Shown: positions 5,549-7,649 of the stretch, piece by piece
Layout of the letters: every line of letters begins with the position of its first letter
How positions within the stretch are numbered: the first letter of the stretch is position 1
NCBI GenBank assembly: GCA_002428215.1
Contig: DIUI01000143.1
Coordinates: 1 to 7,649 of the forward strand
Direction of reading: 5' to 3'
Source: Prolixibacteraceae bacterium UBA6162
GTDB lineage: Bacteria > Bacteroidota > Bacteroidia > Bacteroidales > Prolixibacteraceae
Length of the DNA: 7,649 nt
The notes under the pieces: generated by a model
The model's database searches: none
Told to the model about the DNA's origin: nothing
Seen by the model: the letters and a program-made list of their open reading frames with translations, nothing else
Position numbers and translations under genes: made by a program

Positions 5549-5654
5549 TCCTTTTAATTAAGCGCGTAAAATTAGTAAATTAAATATTCGTGCACGGTAA
5601 GATACACAACAACCATCAGGCCGATGCGGTTTATTAAATAACTGTAAACTTAAC
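5549..5654 (-). promoter_or_regulatory. AT-rich intergenic region upstream of the lysA-like gene
   Basis: This gap between the DUF5916 stop and the lysA-like start probably holds the lysA-like promoter. On the minus strand TAATTTTA (5574-5567) matches TAnnTTTG except for the last base, but no TTG lies at the right distance upstream. Only weak 4-5 bp inverted repeats are present (for example CATC/GATG at 5614-5626), so I see no convincing terminator for the upstream gene. Confidence 0.25.
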
Positions 5655-7649
5655 TTAGAATCGAATATTGTATTTCAGCTTTAATCGCGCTGCTCCATCG
5701 TTCATTATCCAACCCGCTCCTTCATCGAGATAACGGGCACTGTACACCAATATAATCTCGTTGCCGGGTTTAACAATCCACTGAAATCGAGATTGAAGGC
5801 CAATGGTTTCAGTTCCACTATCGTATTGAACGTAGTTATTAAGGGTAATCTCCGGACTAAACAGAAAGTTTATGCTGGTCTGATAGATGTTGGCGACAAA
5901 ATGGCTGTTGGGACCAAAATCAATAATGTTCCTATTGAGCTTTGCTCCAAGAAAAAGTGGGACTGCTACGGTCCAGTTGGCAGAAATCTGTAAATTTTTA
6001 CGTGTGCCATTGTAAAAGTCACCCCAGCGATAGGCAGCTTCGGTCCATAGCGCCCTGCTACCTTTCGATTTTAGCATTACGCCCTGATGCCACCACCGGT
6101 AGTTATTGGCCGAAACAATGGTGCCTTTATAAATATTGAAATCCCTTTCCAACATTTCGTATTGAGTCGAGAAGAGATACGTTAACTCCTCTCCCGAATT
6201 GAAACGGACTTTCATAGGTTGAAATACAATCTCGCTGGTTTCGGTAACACCTGATTCATTGGCGGCATGGTCAAAGGTTAATCCACTCAGCACCTGCATA
6301 ATTCCCCATTTTCCGGGACGGGGTCCTAACATTAACTCACCATAAGTCTGGCGGATACCCACACGCGGCACAAAACCTACACCTGCATTAAAATTCTGAC
6401 CGATAGCATGATACCCCAAACGAAAACGAAGAAAATCGTTGGGATAGTTAAATTGCGCCCCCCAACTTGCATCGCGCCCTTCAAGCCCATCGGTAGTTGA
6501 TTTCAATGCAAAAAGTAAAAGAGAAATATTTTTGTTGCCTCTGAAGGTGGATGAAGCAAGTTTTAAGTCGGCCCCGGCAAGCAGGTTTTCATTAGGTTGT
6601 AAAGCGTTACCGTAAGTACCCAAGACACCCAGTGAGGATTGTTGCCCAAAGTTACGTGTAACCCGAGCCACTGAAAAAGACTTATTCTCATCGCCCCGCT
6701 CATCACTGATATGCATAACCCCCAAATTCCAATCGCCCATTTGTCCGGTAAGCTTTCCTCCATAATGAATAGGAACGGGCTGATTATTTCCATCCAATCC
6801 AATTCGCCTGGAGAAAAATGGAATCAGAATTTTATTCACGGGACTCTCTCTGTCTGTTTCGAGTCCAAATTGGAAATAGTTGGCACCATCCAGGAAGAAA
6901 GCCCGCTTCTCGGGAAAATGAAGATTAAAGCGTGTGAGATTTATTTGCCGGTCGTCGACTTCTGTTTCAGCAAAGTCAGTATTTATAGTGAGCGCCGTTT
7001 TCAGCCCGGGGGTAATCTGATAAAAAAGATCGAGGCCGCCATCGAGTTTGGAACTGTTTTCGCCGGGATTTCGGTAATCTAAACCTCCCAGCAGGTAAGG
7101 CGAAATATCGATACCAATGCCCTGCGTTATTCCTTCGAGTCCCTCCAGAATACCTGCATCCGAGACCTGGAACTTCATACTGTTGACATTTGCCTCGGGC
7201 CAATAGGAAACCTCGAGCTTGCGCTGAATTGTTCGAAGCAGCTTAAATCCCCATTCTGTGCTCGCCTTGTCGAATCCCAGTGTTTTGAACGGAATAGCCA
7301 TTTCACACTCCCATCCATGCTCTACAATTCTCGACTTTCCAACCCATAGGCCGTTCCATTCTTTGTTGAGAAAAGCTCCGTTATCGCTAACGATAGCATC
7401 GCCAATTGAACCTCTCGGACTTATCTGAAACCAATATCCGGTGCGGCGGTCACCATAGGTATCAATTATGATCTGGATTTTATCGTCGTTGGCCAGGCTT
7501 ATATCCCGGGCCATCTCTTTTGCTGTAACTTTTGCCGGATCATCGTACATTACAAATCCCAGATAGATATGCGTATCGTCGTACAGCACATAGGCTTCGG
7601 TTGGTTCCGAGGCAGGCATTCCCGGATTGGGTTCCCGCTGGATGAACTC
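5655..7649 (-). CDS. CBM9-like/DUF5916 outer-membrane beta-barrel protein (5' truncated by window edge)
   Basis: The frame stays open to the window edge: ten residues (EFIQREPNPG) precede the Met at 7617-7619, so that Met is not the start. About 664 residues are visible. The first part matches the carbohydrate-binding family 9-like domain found at the N-terminus of DUF5916 proteins: EPNPGMPASEPTEAYVLYDDTHIYLG style, then DDKIQIIIDTYGDRRTGYWFQISPRG, W-x-C-x-MAIPF and a WG-(F)-KLLRTI strand. The rest is the DUF5916 barrel: DGGLDLFYQITPGLKTALTIN, DFAETEVDDRQINLTRF, PEKRAFFLDGANYFQFG and SRRIGLDGN. Many alternating aromatic strands end in a terminal Phe (KLKYNIRF), typical of an outer-membrane barrel. 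The signal peptide must lie outside the window. Function is not established; family context suggests glycan or substrate handling at the cell surface. No partner genes are visible. Confidence 0.85.
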   Translation of the reverse strand, partial: EFIQREPNPGMPASEPTEAYVLYDDTHIYLGFVMYDDPAKVTAKEMARDISLANDDKIQIIIDTYGDRRTGYWFQISPRGSIGDAIVSDNGAFLNKEWNGLWVGKSRIVEHGWECEMAIPFKTLGFDKASTEWGFKLLRTIQRKLEVSYWPEANVNSMKFQVSDAGILEGLEGITQGIGIDISPYLLGGLDYRNPGENSSKLDGGLDLFYQITPGLKTALTINTDFAETEVDDRQINLTRFNLHFPEKRAFFLDGANYFQFGLETDRESPVNKILIPFFSRRIGLDGNNQPVPIHYGGKLTGQMGDWNLGVMHISDERGDENKSFSVARVTRNFGQQSSLGVLGTYGNALQPNENLLAGADLKLASSTFRGNKNISLLLFALKSTTDGLEGRDASWGAQFNYPNDFLRFRLGYHAIGQNFNAGVGFVPRVGIRQTYGELMLGPRPGKWGIMQVLSGLTFDHAANESGVTETSEIVFQPMKVRFNSGEELTYLFSTQYEMLERDFNIYKGTIVSANNYRWWHQGVMLKSKGSRALWTEAAYRWGDFYNGTRKNLQISANWTVAVPLFLGAKLNRNIIDFGPNSHFVANIYQTSINFLFSPEITLNNYVQYDSGTETIGLQSRFQWIVKPGNEIILVYSARYLDEGAGWIMNDGAARLKLKYNIRF

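Noticed and set aside
5614..5626. CATC/GATG hairpin as the terminator of the DUF5916 gene
   Set aside because: Only four base pairs with mixed G/T sequence after it; too weak.
5655..7619. Complete gene starting at the Met at 7619
   Set aside because: The frame continues to the edge with EFIQREPNPG, which matches the conserved CBM9-like segment; the signal peptide is missing.

Overview
The window looks like ordinary chromosome from a member of the Bacteroidota, probably a Bacteroidales-type anaerobe. The evidence is a ribosomal protein S16 with a long Ala/Glu-rich tail, a GIN-domain (DUF2807) secreted protein, a CBM9-like/DUF5916 outer-membrane protein, a perfect TAnnTTTG-type promoter, and start codons mostly without strong Shine-Dalgarno sequences. 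I see no mobile elements, CRISPR arrays, tRNAs or rRNAs, and no broken genes. Two genes run off the edges: the rpsP 5' end at the left, and the 5' end of the DUF5916 gene at the right.

Left half, plus strand: the 3' part of rpsP (S16), a strong intrinsic terminator, rimM (ribosome maturation factor), a GIN-domain lipoprotein-like or secreted beta-helix gene, and mscL (mechanosensitive channel). The first two are the usual rpsP-rimM ribosome pair, but a terminator separates them and trmD does not follow. The GIN gene has an ECF-sigma-like promoter (TGTAACA ... CGTC). A separate, near-consensus housekeeping promoter overlaps the end of the GIN gene. It is followed about 100 nt later by a terminator-like hairpin and then by mscL, so the region is either a structured mscL leader or a small RNA gene.

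Right half, minus strand (reading right to left): a 5'-truncated CBM9-like/DUF5916 gene, a lysA-like PLP decarboxylase followed by an intrinsic terminator, then a GT4 glycosyltransferase that overlaps tsaC (threonylcarbamoyl-AMP synthase for tRNA t6A) by four bases. tsaC converges on mscL.

I found no convincing new multi-gene system. The best leads are the roughly 105-nt candidate RNA upstream of mscL, the ECF-type promoter of the GIN gene, and the LysA-like enzyme, whose PLP-stacking motif departs from the textbook form.
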